This document shows, piece by piece, positions 1 through 9,740 of a stretch of DNA of 64,000 nt (the stretch's first letter is position 1; the number at the start of each line of letters is the position of its first letter). The notes under the pieces are model-generated. The model searched no databases. It saw only the letters and a program-made list of their open reading frames with translations, and was not told the DNA's origin. Position numbers and translations under genes: made by a program. This stretch comes from Pristionchus mayeri (lineage: Eukaryota; Nematoda; Chromadorea; Rhabditida; Neodiplogasteridae): NCBI GenBank assembly GCA_036245805.1, contig BTRK01000004.1:41442907-41506906 (forward strand), in the 5' to 3' direction.

Positions 1-34
1 GAGTAATACAGGTCATGTATATAGACGAAAATAC

Positions 35-216
35 CAGCTTCTACATCGTCTCCTTCATCCATTTCTACATCGTGCGACTCATCATCCACTAAATAATATG
101 ATCTCCCAACGTATACTCATAACAGCAATACCTTCTCGCGTTTCGTCTCGAGCCGTCTTATTCTCCTCGCCGTGTAGTGGCATCTCCTCATCCTGTAATG
201 ATTGCAATACGTTCAT
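35..216 (-). CDS. 5' part of an acidic protein gene running off the left edge
   Basis: Two inferred exons. Exon 1 (216-132) starts at an ATG and encodes 28 codons containing EENKTARDETRE, then a GTATTG donor. A 43-nt intron (131-89) ends in ATTATTTAG. Exon 2 (88-35) continues in phase as DDESHDVEMDEGDDVEA and ends at a second donor, GTATTT, so the rest lies beyond the window. The visible protein is strongly acidic and I recognise no family. A possible acceptor (GGTTTAG) lies about 15 bases before the ATG, so the start could be trans-spliced. It lies 247 bases downstream of the stop of the neighbouring minus-strand gene, on the same strand, which would suit an operon. Alternatively these are extra exons of that gene. 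Exon 1 carries one copy of the CGAGCCGT octamer (149-156), read as T-A-R in the protein. Confidence 0.4.
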
Positions 217-3116
217 GTTACATAAGTGCTAAACCAACAGAACTGTCCTTCCTCAGATACGAATTGTGAAACAAGCGTCGTCTGTTTATTGGTCGCCGGA
301 TCCACTTCTTGTCATAATCCTCCATCGACTCGAGGGGATCTCGACGGAATTGCGGACGTGGCAGAGAAACAAGTTGAGATGGAGGTTCGCGAAAAGTGCG
401 ATTTCGTTTCGATTGTGGTGGTCGTACTGAATTTTATATGTGACACAGACTTATGAAACAGCACTAACTCTCGTCGTCCTGCGACTCCTGACTGGACAGC
501 CCGAGGTCACCGAGTTGACTGCTCAAACCGAACGAAGGAGTAGCAACGTACGAGCCGGGAGTACAGGAGTGAGAGGGCGTTTCGAGCCGTGAACCTGAGA
601 AAGGCAATATGAGTGATATAATTTCTTTCCGTTCCATACACTTTTGGTGGCGAGCCGTTGGAGTAGCAAACGAGTTCGAAGGTTCATCATCGGACAAATT
701 GTTCTCCTCTTTCTTTCTTCTCTCATAATTCATCCTATTATTCTCCTGCTTCACCAACTTCTTTCTTCGCGTTTCATAAGCTTCATCGTTCGACTCGCCT
801 GCATAGTTCTACTTCCTGCCATAAGACAAGGAAATATACATACTTCGTCTTCCTCGTTCGTCTTATTTTCCACAACCAGCTTCCCCGTCTTCTTCGCATA
901 ATTCTTCCGGGAATATCCACTCTGCCTCTTTCTCATTTCTGTTCGCACTACTATCACAAAAATAAATTGCCACGATGAAATATCTATATACTCACGATCA
1001 CTTTCGACGTCACTCTCCTGACTGATCGAATCGAGCGATTGGAAACTGGATTGAGAACTGCTTCGAGCCGTGATAGATTGATATCGAGATACGAGCCGTG
1101 ATTCTATAATTACATATATTTTTTTGCGATTGCACCCACATTCCTTCCTCCCCTATCTTATTTCTTCCTCAACATGAGGAGAGTCAATGATCTTGTATAA
1201 ACACATAAGAAAATTATTCGTTTTTCGTTGCGCCGCCGAGCGTAGATAAAATATAATATATAGCAGTAACTGAATCATACCTCGAATCGTAGGAGTTGCG
1301 AACACGAAAGAGTCGTCAGTATCTTGAGTATTCAAAACATCAATACTGCCATCCACCTCAAGCACACGCATTATTGTGAAAAATATTTACTAGAACTCAC
1401 CAAATCCTTCTGACTCTCCTCCAACGCTTTCTTCTTGGCGGCCTGCTTTTGCTTGCTCACCCTCCACTTTTCTCTCTGTTGATCAGCTGACAACTCTCGC
1501 TTATTCGGACGACCTTTCTGACTACTTGTAGGACCCGCAAACTCATTCCAGTTCCGAGACTCAGCATCACTAGCGAGTGCAGGATCACGAGCCGTCTGCG
1601 AGGACCATGGAAACTTCCGATTCACCCGTATCCGTTCCACGAACTGACAACTGCTCCTGCAGGTGTATGTGAATTACGCAGTCAACAAAAACCCTCACCT
1701 CCTTCAACAATTTCTTCTTTGCGTACTGGCTCTTGCTTCGTTCTCTCCACACCGCTCTCCGCTCTTCATCAGATAACTGTTTGTTCACCGGTCGACCTCT
1801 CCGATTATTGAGCGAGCCGTTCGACGGGATCTCATCGAGAGACTCAACGCCGTTTGCGAGTGATTGAATATGAGCCGGCTGTGAAGATACATCCGGCCCA
1901 TCCGTGTGCAATTCAGCCGTTGGCAGCTGCATTCAATATACATTTAATCGCACAATCACTCCAATCAGCATACCTCCGACTTTCCTCCAGCCCTCTGTTT
2001 CTGCTTCTTTAATCGCTCCTGCTCCCTCTTCTCCTCTTCCGTTTTCAATTTCGGCTTACGACCCCGTTTAGAAGACGGAGCCGTGTCTTGCGAAGTACCG
2101 GGCGCCGGTAATCCACCAGAGGTCTCATTCATCGAAATTCACCAAAATTAAGTACGATGAAAAGTTAATATATTCCGATAGTTTCAAGGGGCAAATCAAC
2201 CCAAGAACATCATTAGGGATTCAAGTAATTTATGAATCATTTTATCAAAGTAAGAAAGGAGAATGTCAAGAAAATCGGACAGCACTTCGCCTCAATTTAC
2301 TAATTACGAGCCGTGAAAATGAGTGTCAATTAACCCCAGCTCTCGCTGAGTTCAGCTAATTGACAAGGAAGATGTTCAGTGAGCACGTCTGGCTTGTGCG
2401 CCGGACTCCGCCTGTGTCTCTCCCCCAATAGTCCATCCCAATCGTGATCGTCAGTGTGAGCCAAGATCCGGACGAGCCGTTGTTATCAATGATGCCCATC
2501 GTTTGAACCGCACCTGTAATTAACGGAAAGTTAATATTATTATATAGAACCCAATACTATACAGGATATATTAAAATAATAAGCCGCGTGCGGTCGCTCT
2601 TTATCAGTTTCTAAATTTATCATTCAGTGATAAGAATGCTTTCTGTCCACTTCAAATCAATCCAAATTGATTTAACGATTCGTGTGATAAAACAAAATAA
2701 TTATCTAACAAGGACTGACCACGAATTCAACGGGGAGAGCGAGCCGTTAATTTGTGCGCCTTATCAATTGACGATCACGACGAGGCGAAGGCCAAGATAC
2801 AGATATGTTTGTTCGGCATTGAGACTCGTTTAGAGAGAGCCGAACCTGCAATTTATGTTTCCATGAATATATAATCAATAAAGCGAACAAAATAATCGAT
2901 AATCGAGCAGTCAAAATAGTAGTTTACATGATCAACGTGCGCTGCGTGCATGCGACGCGGTTTCTTCTTATCAGTTTCGAAATTAATTAGGTACTGATTT
3001 TTATATGCTTTTTTCAGTCCATTCCCAATCAAGCATAATTAATTTGACGATCCGTGTCATAAAGCAAAATAATTTTAAAAAGGACTTACCACGAATTCGA
3101 TGGGAGAGCGAGCCGT
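149..3116 (+). repeat. Dispersed octamer CGAGCCGT, 11 same-strand copies in 3 kb
   Basis: Exact copies at 149-156, 583-590, 651-658, 1064-1071, 1092-1099, 1588-1595, 1813-1820, 2307-2314, 2473-2480, 2740-2747 and 3109-3116, all on the plus strand (ACGGCTCG on the coding strand). One more is at 7530-7537, and one reverse copy at 7244-7251. A GAGCCGT variant sits at 2078-2084 in exon 1. By chance about 0.1 copy on both strands would be expected in 3.2 kb. All copies inside the two gene models fall in predicted exons, none in predicted introns. Four others are upstream. Confidence 0.85.
464..2132 (-). CDS. Multi-exon gene for a basic protein with three AT-hook-like modules
   Basis: Inferred exons: 2132-1974, 1926-1699, 1643-1401, 1356-1281, 1103-996, 950-844 and 808-464 (stop at 464-466). 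They are in phase and give about 421 residues. Exons 1, 2 and 3 each encode one module: an AT-hook-like core (RGRKPK, RGRPVNK, KGRPNKR) followed by a charged helix-prone stretch (EEEKREQ, DEERRAVWRER, ADQQREKWRVSKQ, ending AKKK in modules 2 and 3). The second half carries FATPT in exons 4 and 7, VATPS in exon 7, and a serine/acidic tail (SSQESQDDES). AT-hooks in known proteins bind the minor groove of AT-rich DNA, so a nuclear DNA-binding role is inferred. Weak points: the exon 4 acceptor is TTGAG, the intron before exon 7 is only 35 nt, and exon 3 could instead end the gene at an in-frame stop shortly after its donor. Another gene could then start at the ATG near 1371. No family recognised. 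Confidence 0.5.
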
Positions 3117-3325
3117 CAACTTGTGCGCCTTATGAATAGACAGGCATGGGGAGGAGAGGACCAGCCGTGATGGATCCGCAATGAGATATCCATAGAGAGT
3201 CGGCCTGCAATTTATGTTTCCATGAATATATAATCAATAAAGCGAACGAAATGATCGATAAACGTTCTATCAAAGACGCAATGCGCGAAATTGCTCGACG
3301 CGGTCGCCCTTATCAGTTTCGGCAT
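2586..3325. repeat. Tandem repeat, period about 365 bp, two copies plus a fragment
   Basis: Unit 1 starts near 2586, unit 2 near 2952, and a third start (CTTATCAGTTTCG) appears near 3310. Shared landmarks are CACGAATTC followed by GAGAGCGAGCCGT (2721-2747 and 3091-3116), and the phrase CTGCAATTTATGTTTCCATG followed by a run through AATCAATAAAGCGAAC (about 2847 and 3205). Each full unit carries one CGAGCCGT octamer. It lies just upstream of the AT-hook gene and may be its promoter or 5' transcribed region. Confidence 0.75.
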
Positions 3326-3538
3326 TAAAACGCGCTGAATAATGCTGAAAATAAAAACATAAAACAGGACGAAACTTGGAAATAAGCGAAAGGACATCTT
3401 TTACAACCATTACAGGTCTCCGCAAGTAACTCACTTCTGAGAACACCGTATCTTCGGAGTTGCACCCGAAAATGATTTTATTTTTAGTTTTATTTTTTAA
3501 ATATTTTCTACACATTTGAAGTATATCATTATCATTAT
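3326..3538. other. Short intergenic stretch ending in an ATC/ATT-rich tract
   Basis: No gene is seen. The last 20 bases before 3540 are a small (ATCATT)-like tract, which on the minus strand forms the 3' end of the adjacent RTE element. RTE elements commonly end in short simple repeats. Confidence 0.4.
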
Positions 3539-5012
3539 TTATCCATTGATGAAGGTCTGGGCCTGGTGGATGATACAGTTCTTACATTTATCGGGGTCTC
3601 TTGTGCAAACGCTCCCCCAATTAGCTCCAAGTTGCTTCACAAATTCGTCCTTCCATCTTGTTTTTGGTCTGCCAATTGGCCTGGCTCGATCGTACGGAGT
3701 CCAGTCCATCACACGTTTTGTCCATCTGTCGTCATTTATATATGCCAGTCTTGCGGCCCAAAACCATTTCCTTTCCATTGCCTGTGCTCGGATATCTGGG
3801 AGAGGGACTTTTAGAGACAGCCAATCATTCGTTCGGCGTTCCAATCTTGTTACTCCGCACATTTTCCGCATCATACTACGCTGTGCTACAATGAGCCGAG
3901 TATGTATCTTTTTCGTCGGACTCCATAGTTCAGATCCATATAACAGAGCTGGCACAACACACATCATGTACACTCGTCTCTTCAGTCCCATTTCAATCTT
4001 TCTGTTCGTGAGGAACTCGTGAAACCGGTTAAACCCTCTCCATGCACTTCCGATCCTGCGATTAATTTCTTGCATTAGGCATTGATCAAAAGAGACGCGT
4101 ATTCCAAGGTAGATGAAAGAAATGACGTATTTCAGAGCTTCGTGGTCAGCGATTAGTCGTGGCTGGTTTCGATTTGACATAACAACAGTCTTCTTCTTGT
4201 TTATAACGAGACCGACTTTCCTGCTTGCTGTGCATAGATCATCTATCATTGTTTGAGCTTCTTGCGCAAAATGAGAAACCAATACGACGTCATCCGCATA
4301 TCTGAGATTGTTCAGCCGTTTTCCATCTATATTTATTCCGTAATTCTGCCAGTTCAGCTCACTAAAACATTCTTGCAGCACTGCATTGAATAAATGAGGG
4401 GATAGTGGGTCTCCTTGTCGGACACCTTTTGCTATGTCAATAGGAACTTTTTCCTTGCCCAATCTCACACATACTTGACTTTTGTTGTACACATTTCTCA
4501 TAACGTTCACAATTTTAGAATGTATTCCTTGTTTTGACAGTGCTGCCCAAACCGAACCGAATTCGATGCTGTCAAACGCTTTGGTATAGTCAATGAAGAC
4601 CATGAAACAGGGAAAGTCATATTCCATTGATTTGCTTATAATCTCGCAAAATGGCGTCGTAATCTTGGTCCGAGTGACTGGTCGTAGGGGCGTATACGGT
4701 GATGACACGCAAGCCAAGAGGTGGGACGTCAATGAACGACAATCTGTCATTCACCGAGTGGAAGATTACGTGAGAGGCGAGTTGCTGCGCCACAAGAAAT
4801 CCGGTTCCATTGGCGGACTTGGTACCGTATCCAACCAATAAATGGCCACTGGCATTCAAGGTCAGGGACGTACGGCCAATTCTTCTTAGTTCCTGGAGGG
4901 CGATTATATCGAATTGCACCCCACTCACGCAATCTTCTAGTTCGGCAACTCGGTCGGCTGTTCGGAGAGTTCGTACGTTGAGAGAACCGACGCGGATGGT
5001 AGAAGGCTGCAT
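3539..5012 (-). mobile_element. RTE-clade non-LTR retrotransposon with a large internal deletion
   Basis: Two overlapping minus-strand reading frames. 5012-4617 encodes the N-terminal part of an AP-endonuclease: VGSLNVRTLRT, FDIIALQELRR, YGTKSANGTGFLV and TVYAPTTSHSD. 4750-3539 encodes the palm and downstream part of a reverse transcriptase: FMVFIDYTKAFDS, VRQGDPLSPHLFN, the catalytic LRYADDVVLVS, YLGIRV, and the RTE C-terminal block WTPYDRARPIGRPKTRW. The second half of the endonuclease and the RT fingers are missing. The frame changes at the junction near 4650, so one protein cannot be made. Full-length RTE proteins are usually about 900-1000 residues, so roughly 400 codons are lost (family knowledge, not measured). 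Best read as a dead deletion derivative. Confidence 0.85.
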
Positions 5013-5053
5013 CCGATGGACAGGCGAGACCCAGTACGGTTGTCCAATGGAGA

Positions 5054-5112
5054 GAATATATCAATACTACCAATACAAGAAGAGTTTATCAATACTATCA
5101 ATACAAGAATAA
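5054..5112. repeat. Short direct repeat next to the RTE 5' end
   Basis: The phrase TATCAATACTACCAATACAAG is repeated with one change about 30 bases later (TATCAATACTATCAATACAAG). It lies just outside the recognisable endonuclease frame, so it may be RTE 5' untranslated sequence or flanking DNA. Confidence 0.6.
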
Positions 5113-5625
5113 CACAATAAGGCATTTCTGAATTATTTTGGTGAAAAAATTAAAGATGCAGCATTTTTGAACTCCTTTTTGGTATTTCCATCGCTCCATA
5201 GTGATCTACTTTATCGATTAGTATGAAAAAAACCGTTATTAGCTCATATCAGTATAGTCCTATTGTTCATTTTCGCTAATTTCATCATGCGATTCACGGC
5301 AGGAAAAATGACGTATCCCTCGTTTTCCAACTTCCCATCTATAGATCAAGCCCTTATCAGCAAAGCCTTATCACTAATCACTAATTACGCCCTAATTAGC
5401 GTTTTCCGGAAAACAAATTGGCGTTTCTCTGGCTTCCCACCTTGATCTCGATAGAGCACAAACGGTTATCACAAAGCGCAGAAGATTTGATCCCTTATCA
5501 GTGAATCCGAGTCGCACCTTACATGGCTAAACGTGTTCATACACGTTCGCTCGTTGCTCACTAATACATGCTGAGGGTGCACCACTCTCTCCCCTTTATA
5601 CCTCATCCATCGTCTCTCACCCAAG
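5113..5625. other. No gene seen
   Basis: AT-rich DNA with scattered short direct echoes such as CTTATCA followed by GCAAAGC or ACTAATCAC. I see no exon with good splice signals and no element ends. Confidence 0.4.
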
Positions 5626-5697
5626 TGGCTTCGTAGTCAAGTGGTTAGGACGTTCGACTCTCAATCCAAGAGTCGTGGGTTCGATATAGCTCTGTGA
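5626..5697 (+). pseudogene. tRNA-Glu(CTC)-derived pseudogene
   Basis: The A box TAGTCAAGTGGTTAGG and B-box start GGTTCGA are present. The anticodon arm reads TTCGA-CTCTCAA-TCCAA with one mismatch, giving anticodon CTC as in the intact tRNA-Glu at 60576. The 3' half has decayed: no T-stem partner and no acceptor pairing. It lies 43 bases before a large foldback, so it could be a tRNA-derived (SINE-like) head or an independent relic. Confidence 0.6.
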
Positions 5698-5739
5698 CAT
5701 GGTCTTTTGCTCGTTATATTTCTCTCTATTCCGAATTTC

Positions 5740-6885
5740 GGGGGACAATTATGGAGAGAAAAAGAGAGAGGAAAATTCTGAGATTCAGCGTTATATCACG
5801 CCTCTCACGAGAGATTCGAGCTGAGAGAGGGAATAGAAGGAAAATCGTGAAATCTGTTCTGACCGGTTTTGGGCACCTTGAGGCATGCCTGACCCTCCCC
5901 CAAAGTCGTATTTTGCATAACTCATTTTGAAGCTCGCAGCACCGGGTCGGTGATCGGCACCTCCTCCTTTCGCTTCGATTATCTCGATTCCCGTCTAACA
6001 GAATCGAAATTTGTTCTCTGAGTGACCCCCACTAATTTTTCGAGCTCTATCGATCTGTCCAAACCGTTTCTCCTGAATGTCAATTCTAATCATGCTACAA
6101 TCATAGCCAAATTTTTCAAAAATGTAGGCAAAGGAGCAACTCAAATTTTCACAGTGCATGCAGCGCATCAAGAGCTCTAGAATGAATGGCTTGCGCCGAA
6201 AATACGATCTCATTGGTGTGACTTATGCCCATTTTAGTTTTCCTTATCATTTGAACTTTATTTTCAACGTAATAATTAAGTGAAAGCGATCATTCTTGGC
6301 CGCGCTCTCAGATGTGAGCGGTGTGCGGGTTAATTATTACGTTGAAAATAAAGTTCAAATGATAAGGAAAACTAAAATGGGCATAAGTCACACCAATGAG
6401 ATCGTATTTTCGGCGCAAGCCGTTCATTCTAGAGCTCTTGATGCGCTGCATGCACTGTGAAAATTTGAGTTGCTCCTTTGCCTACATTTTTGAAAAATTT
6501 GGCAATGATTGTAGCATGATTAGAATTGACATTCAGGAGAAACGGTTTGTACAGATCGATAGAGCTCGAAAAATTAGTGGGGGTCACCCAGAGAACAAAT
6601 TTCGATTCTGTTAGACGGGAATCGAGATAATCGAAGCGAAAGGAGGAGGTGCCGATCACCGACCCGGTGCTGCGAGCTTCAAAATGAGTTATGCAAAATA
6701 TGACTTTGGGGGACGGTCAGGCATGACTCAAGGTGCCCAAAACCGGTCAGAACAGATTTCACGATTTTCCTTCCATTCCCAAAAATTGAGATTCTAACTC
6801 GATTCTCTCGTGAAAGGCGTGATATAGGGGTATCAAATAGAATAGAGAGAGGAATGAGAATGTTCTCCATTATAGTCTGCATTCA
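5740..6885. mobile_element. 1.1-kb foldback element with arms of about 540 bp
   Basis: Left arm 5740-6279 and right arm 6330-6885 are reverse complements with few differences. Both encode the same antisense 72-codon frame with a handful of substitutions. The spacer is 50 bp. The inner ends are TTAATTATTACGTTGAAAA and its complement. No transposase is seen. A relative of one arm lies at 35470-35860, including TGCCCAAAACC and GAGAGGCGTGATAT-type sequence. This is a non-autonomous foldback, not a gene. The mirrored reading frames are by-products of the symmetry. Confidence 0.85.
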
Positions 6886-8384
6886 GATAAAGACAAGCCG
6901 AATAGTGATATTTTTCGCCACATGAAATATCTTCTAGTCTATAGTCTTCGAATACGAGCAATGCCTAAAACATTGAAGGTAATTGTTTCCGAGAAAATTG
7001 TTTGAATGAAAGTTCCCCATTTCCTCTACTCTCTTATAGATTAAATTTGACTGAATCGATTAGCCACATCTATACATATATAAAGCGAAGTGTCTGTGTT
7101 CGTGTTTGTTCGGATTGCGAAACGGTTACGAAACGTGGAAAGAGAGAGAGGTCGTCGCGCGTTTACTGTAGAAGTTCTTTGTAAGAATTTTATGATGTTG
7201 AGTTTATTTTTGCTCTATTCAACGCAAACCCTCACGTAGTGCACGGCTCGTTAAGGCAGCCCTTGAACGCACGCATCGCACTCCTCTGCCCTCACCCTAC
7301 CTCGGCGCAGTTAGAGCGCGCCCTCTCGCCTGCTTATTTATGCGAGCGCGTCCTCCGCCCGCGAAACGAGGGCTTCTCCATCTCTTTAACGACGCGATGC
7401 CCCCCCCCCCCCCGTTAAGTAACTCTCTCACTGAAAAATAGGATAAATGTTGCTGGTTCGAATAAATCGAGTGCGCGGGAAACAGACATGCGACGCGTGT
7501 CTTTCAAGTCTGTGCCTTCATTGTCCTAACGAGCCGTGAGTGATGAACTCGTGTCATATGTGTTTTTGTGCACCCTGAGAAACATACATGTTCGCTGGTG
7601 AAATATAGTTATTTTCCGTGCACGTTTACGTTGGTTTACGATTTCATTTGACCAATGCGGTTATCTCGTTTCAAAATCCCAACATGATTGCGGTTTCCCT
7701 GCTGCTAAACCTATCAATGCGAGTGGTTTTGACAATATGGTCGTCTTAATCATTTTAAATGTCAAATAAGGTCAGTGCGGTTTTCTTATCTGACGATTTT
7801 CAAAAGGTGTTTACATAAATAAAGTAGCGAGCGATGAATGGGGAGTGAAGGTTTTTCATGTTTGACTCAAATTCTCTGTCGCACCACTGAGACTGGCAGT
7901 GAGTGTAATAATAATTGTATCTGAAGCCAAGTAATGCCGGGTCCAACAACAACACATCTGATAGAGCTGAATTCTGTCTAAGGATGGAAGAAGGGTTTGT
8001 TGCTGAACATTGCTGCGACTCAAGTTTCCGAGACCATGAATTACGGTCTCTTGCGCAGAAGGAGGCAGATCTCAAATTCGTCGAGAAAACATAAATTGTG
8101 AAGCCAGAATTGAACATTTTTGGCTGGTTCGTCACTTATTATTTTCTCATTTTTTTCACTCCCGCGTCGACCCCAACATTAGGAAGACTTTAATTTGTAG
8201 ATAAAATTGCTAAACTCGTTCTTTGCAAAAATCATTGTGATTTATGTTTTAAAAAATTTCGCCGTGACACTAGTGATTGAATAATGCTTGCATATGTACA
8301 TGATGTGAAACATAAACATTCGCTGGCGAAATATCCGCTAAATAAATTGAAAGATTGATAGGCGCGTGATGTTACGAGTTATTA
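6886..8384. other. Unassigned stretch with a poly-C run
   Basis: No gene supported. It contains a GC-richer block (about 7210-7415, many CGC and CCCTC words) ending in the poly-C tract. There is one reverse and one forward CGAGCCGT octamer (7244-7251 and 7530-7537), and two similar phrases containing CATTCGCTGGCGAAATAT or a relative (about 7588 and 8312). Confidence 0.4.
7400..7413. repeat. Homopolymer run of about 14 C
   Basis: An uninterrupted C run follows GCGATG. On the minus strand it is a poly-G run that could form G-quadruplex structure. In Caenorhabditis such tracts are known to delete when the DOG-1 helicase is absent. No such effect can be seen here. Confidence 0.8.
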
Positions 8385-8735
8385 TTTAGATAGGGAGATT
8401 TTCTCAATCGTAAGTCTTTGCTCAGGTGTTGGTGGTGCCCACACGTCATATTGTTTCCGTTGTTAGTGAGAGGTCCACATGATGCACCCTCGCAACTCGA
8501 TTAAAGGTGAGCATGATGCGATTTAAGCCGGTATAGAAGCAAGGATTGTGAAGATGTAGACTGTAGCACCAGCGGAAATGTATGATTTGAATACAAAACG
8601 ACTCTTTATTGAAAAGTAGAATCGCATCGGATTCTTAACGTCATGTGAAACACAAATGCACCCTGTGGTTGTGGATCATAAGTTTCGATCTGAATAAAAG
8701 CCGCTCTTGCAGCACGAAAACCCCGCTAGTCTCTG
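8385..8735 (+). repeat. Dispersed repeat family D, copy 1
   Basis: Matches the reverse complement of 44500-44895 over most of its length. Shared phrases are AGGGAGATTTTCTCAATC, ACGTCATATTGTTTCCGTT, CGATTAAAGGTGAGCATGATG, and the stretch ending in GCAGCACGAAAACCCCG. No ends or reading frame identify the class. Confidence 0.75.
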
Positions 8736-8923
8736 AACGTCAGGAAGACGCACTTCACTGATGATTGAAAATCGTGTCATTAATGCAAAGAATAATGAGA
8801 GAGCTGAATTAGAGCGGAAGATTGAGTAGAAATTGTGTATGTTTGATGCAGCATTAATTTTAAGGGTGCTTGTAGCCGAATTATTCTAACTCTAATTATT
8901 TATATTGTAATATTTTTTCAGCG

Positions 8924-9124
8924 ATGGGAGTGGTTTTATCTTCGCTGCGGAGAAATGATACCATCGTCAAAGAGGAGCTAAGAGTTGAGTTGCGATATCC
9001 CTTGGTTGCCTCAGTGATCTGGTGTGCACTTATGGGAAACTGGGCCTTCGAATTATATCTTATTCTGCGACAGATTTCAAATTCATGCGGCCATTTTGTG
9101 AGGAATTCTATAAAGAATCTGTGA
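8924..9124 (+). CDS. Short ORF or first exon with a trans-splice-like acceptor
   Basis: ATTTTTTCAG ends at 8921 and the ATG is at 8924, the spacing typical of nematode spliced-leader acceptors. The frame gives 66 residues with a hydrophobic stretch (LVASVIWCALMGNWAFELYL, about residues 26-45), so a membrane segment is possible. It stops at 9122-9124. A GTGAGC donor overlaps the stop at 9121, so this may instead be a first exon continuing downstream. I see no convincing next exon, because the DNA beyond about 9285 is repeat family A. Product unknown. Confidence 0.3.
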   Translation: MGVVLSSLRRNDTIVKEELRVELRYPLVASVIWCALMGNWAFELYLILRQISNSCGHFVRNSIKNL

Positions 9125-9284
9125 GCATTGCTGATTCATCCTTAATTATTTCCTCAACCACATAATACGCACGCCGGTAGCCACACAATCATTCGGTCTT
9201 ACTGTGATTACTGATAGTGAGATGAACCAGATCGGTCAAAATAATTTTTTTATATAAGCCAATTACGAGCACCCATTGCAGGTA

Positions 9285-9740
9285 TCACATAGCGTAATTA
9301 GATGTAGCTCTTGTGAAACATAAAACTGATCTGACCAATGCTGGTAACGATTAGGAAAAAAATCCCGCACAAATCTCCTCGCGCTCTCATCCATCTTTAC
9401 TCACTCATTACGTCCAGAGGGCAGCAACAAATCGGTTAGGCAAATTTATAATAATAATATTTGAGTTGAAATATTTAAACGAAACTGATCGAAAATATTA
9501 CGGAGCTCGCCTAGTCATAATTAGTTTTTTTTTAAATATCGTTCTGAAAGATATTTGCGTTTGTGCAAGCCACCAGAATATATCGTGAAGTGGGAGCATG
9601 AAAGCCACATGACTATTTCGGTATATTAATGGCTTTTACCGTTATTTGTCAATTTTTTTTATTATTTTGAAAGTTTGGAGAATTTTACTATCACTCGCAG
9701 AATGCCTGTTATTACAGTAAGACAGACACATTCGACATTA
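9285..9740 (+). repeat. Dispersed repeat family A, copy 1
   Basis: Recurring blocks in order: GGTATCACATAGCG with a GTAGC(A/T)CTTGTGAAA relative; TTACGTCCAG; AAATTTATAATAAT followed by an ATATTT-AACGAAA block; GTGAAGTGGGAGCATGAAAG; GACTATTTCGG; ACTATCACTCGCAGAATGCC. The same order recurs at about 16695, 17865, 19495, 23258, 26750, 27600 and 28550. Class unknown. No coding capacity. Confidence 0.75.

Noticed and set aside
5995..6614. Twin 72-codon frames as a duplicated gene pair
   Set aside because: They are the same sequence in the two arms of a foldback. No other coding evidence.
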